Source: Rhodoferax sp. (GTDB taxonomy: Bacteria > Pseudomonadota > Gammaproteobacteria > Burkholderiales > Burkholderiaceae_C). From it: a stretch of DNA of 15,193 bases. A model generated the notes under the pieces. It ran no database searches, was not told the origin of the DNA, and saw only the letters and a list, made by a program, of their open reading frames with translations. The position numbers and the translations under genes are program-made. The stretch lies in NCBI GenBank assembly GCA_020048255.1, contig JAIFMR010000084.1, positions 1 through 15,193 of the forward strand. The letters are read 5' to 3'. Position 1 is the stretch's first letter. Every line of letters begins with the position of its first letter. Positions 14,094-15,193 of this stretch are shown in pieces.

Positions 14094-15193
14094 ATGAAAG
14101 TGATCCGTTTTGCTGATGTGATTGCCAGTGGCGCTGCTGCTGGCAAACGGGTTTTTATCCGTGCTGATTTGAATGTGCCCCAGGACGATGCTGGCAACAT
14201 CACCGAAGACACCCGCATTCGCGCCAGCGTGCCGTGCATTCAGATGGCGCTGGCGGCAGGTGCGGCTGTGATGGTGACCAGTCACCTGGGCCGCCCGACC
14301 GAAGGCACGCTGACGCCTGCCGATTCTCTGGCGCCAGTTGCCAAGCGCATGGGCGAGTTGCTGGGCCGCGATGTGCCGGTCGTGGCCAACTGGGTCGACG
14401 GGGTCGATGTCAAGCCGGGCCAGGTGGTCATGCTGGAAAACTGCCGCGTCAATGTGGGTGAAAAGAAAAACACACCGGAGCTGGCCCACAAGCTGGCGGC
14501 CTTGTGTGATGTGTTTGTGCACGATGCCTTTGGCACGGCCCACCGGGCTGAAGGCACCACCTACGGCATTGCCCAGTTCGCGCCGATTGCCTGTGCTGGC
14601 CCCTTGCTGGCTGCTGAAATTGACGCCATCAACAAGGCCTTGGCCAATCCCAAGCGCCCGCTGGTGGCGATTGTGGCGGGCTCCAAGGTGTCGACCAAGC
14701 TCAGCATTCTGCAAGCCTTGGCCAAAAATGTCGACAACCTCATCGTGGGTGGCGGTATCGCCAACACCTTCATGCTGGCGGCTGGCCTGAAAATTGGCAA
14801 GAGCCTGGCCGAGCCCACCCTGATCGGTGAAGCCACCGCCGTGATTGCCGCCATGAAGGCGCGCGGCGCCGACGTGCCGATCCCGACCGATGTGGTGACA
14901 GCCAAAACGTTTTCTGCTGACGCTGTGGCCACCGTCAAGGCCGCCACCGATGTGGCTGACGACGACCTGATTTTGGACATTGGCCCCGTGACTGCCGCCA
15001 AACTGGCCGCTCAGCTCAAGTCTGCGGGCACCATCGTCTGGAACGGCCCAGTGGGTGTGTTCGAGTTCCCAGCCTTTGAAGGCGGCACCAAGACCATCGC
15101 CATGGCGATTGCGCAGTCCGATGCGTTCAGCATTGCCGGTGGTGGTGACACGCTGGCGGCCATTGCCAAGTACGGCATTGAGAAAGACGTGGG
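14094..15193 (+). CDS. cbbK: Phosphoglycerate kinase (cut by right window edge)
   Basis: An ATG two bases after the cbbG stop opens a frame that runs to the window end, giving 366 codons of a protein usually about 390-400 residues long; only the C-terminal end is missing. The frame shows FIRADLNVPQ at about residues 21-30, the substrate-binding SHLGRPTEG, LENCRVNVGEKKN, the AGSKVSTK segment with the lysine that contacts phosphates, WNGPVGVFE and the glycine-rich GGGDT near the ATP site. It phosphorylates 3-phosphoglycerate with ATP ahead of CbbG. AAGGAG seven bases upstream overlaps the last cbbG codons, which indicates tight co-translation. Confidence 0.97.
   Translation, partial: MKVIRFADVIASGAAAGKRVFIRADLNVPQDDAGNITEDTRIRASVPCIQMALAAGAAVMVTSHLGRPTEGTLTPADSLAPVAKRMGELLGRDVPVVANWVDGVDVKPGQVVMLENCRVNVGEKKNTPELAHKLAALCDVFVHDAFGTAHRAEGTTYGIAQFAPIACAGPLLAAEIDAINKALANPKRPLVAIVAGSKVSTKLSILQALAKNVDNLIVGGGIANTFMLAAGLKIGKSLAEPTLIGEATAVIAAMKARGADVPIPTDVVTAKTFSADAVATVKAATDVADDDLILDIGPVTAAKLAAQLKSAGTIVWNGPVGVFEFPAFEGGTKTIAMAIAQSDAFSIAGGGDTLAAIAKYGIEKDV

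Overview
The window carries most of a Calvin-Benson-Bassham (CBB) gene region from a facultatively autotrophic betaproteobacterium. The gene order, the form II RuBisCO with cbbQ/cbbO, the AGGAG-type ribosome sites and the GC-rich codon use point to Burkholderiales, probably Comamonadaceae and perhaps a Rhodoferax-like organism. That placement is inference from style and gene content; no marker gene is present to prove it.

Layout. (1) Positions 1-3745, minus strand: cbbM (form II RuBisCO), then cbbQ (AAA+ activase), then cbbO (activase partner, cut by the left window edge). A 538-bp gap between cbbM and cbbQ holds a likely terminator/attenuator and two copies of an unusual structured repeat. 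(2) Positions 3746-3951: divergent control region with a cbbM promoter and a CbbR-like site. (3) Positions 3952-5311: an accessory island with an orphan ParA-type ATPase (plus strand) and two small uncharacterised genes (minus strand). (4) Positions 5423-6334, minus strand: the LysR-type regulator cbbR. (5) Positions 6476-15193, plus strand: a long CBB operon of cbbY, cbbE (rpe), cbbF (fbp), cbbP (prk), cbbT (tkt), cbbZ (gph), cbbG (gap) and cbbK (pgk, cut by the right edge).

How it works together. CbbP makes ribulose-1,5-bisphosphate and CbbM carboxylates it. CbbK and CbbG reduce the resulting 3-phosphoglycerate. CbbF, CbbT and CbbE regenerate the pentose phosphates. CbbY and CbbZ are clean-up phosphatases for xylulose-1,5-bisphosphate and 2-phosphoglycolate. 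CbbQ and CbbO reactivate inhibited RuBisCO. A 17-bp motif is shared (14/17) between the cbbM and cbbR-cbbY control regions, which suggests that one CbbR governs both arms. An aldolase gene is not in the window and may lie past cbbK.

Most unusual signal. In the cbbM-cbbQ gap, two inverted copies of a 102-108-nt element share exact core sequences and an identical secondary-structure plan, while their inner hairpins and outer stems have unrelated sequences. All seven non-Watson-Crick positions in the outer stems are G-U pairs on the strand that carries the core. I do not recognise this family. Other points worth a look are the ParA next to a carboxysome-free RuBisCO, a 65-bp tandem repeat ahead of a cbbT that has no clear ribosome site, and a palindromic operator plus TGCAGTGCAG motif ahead of a small gene.
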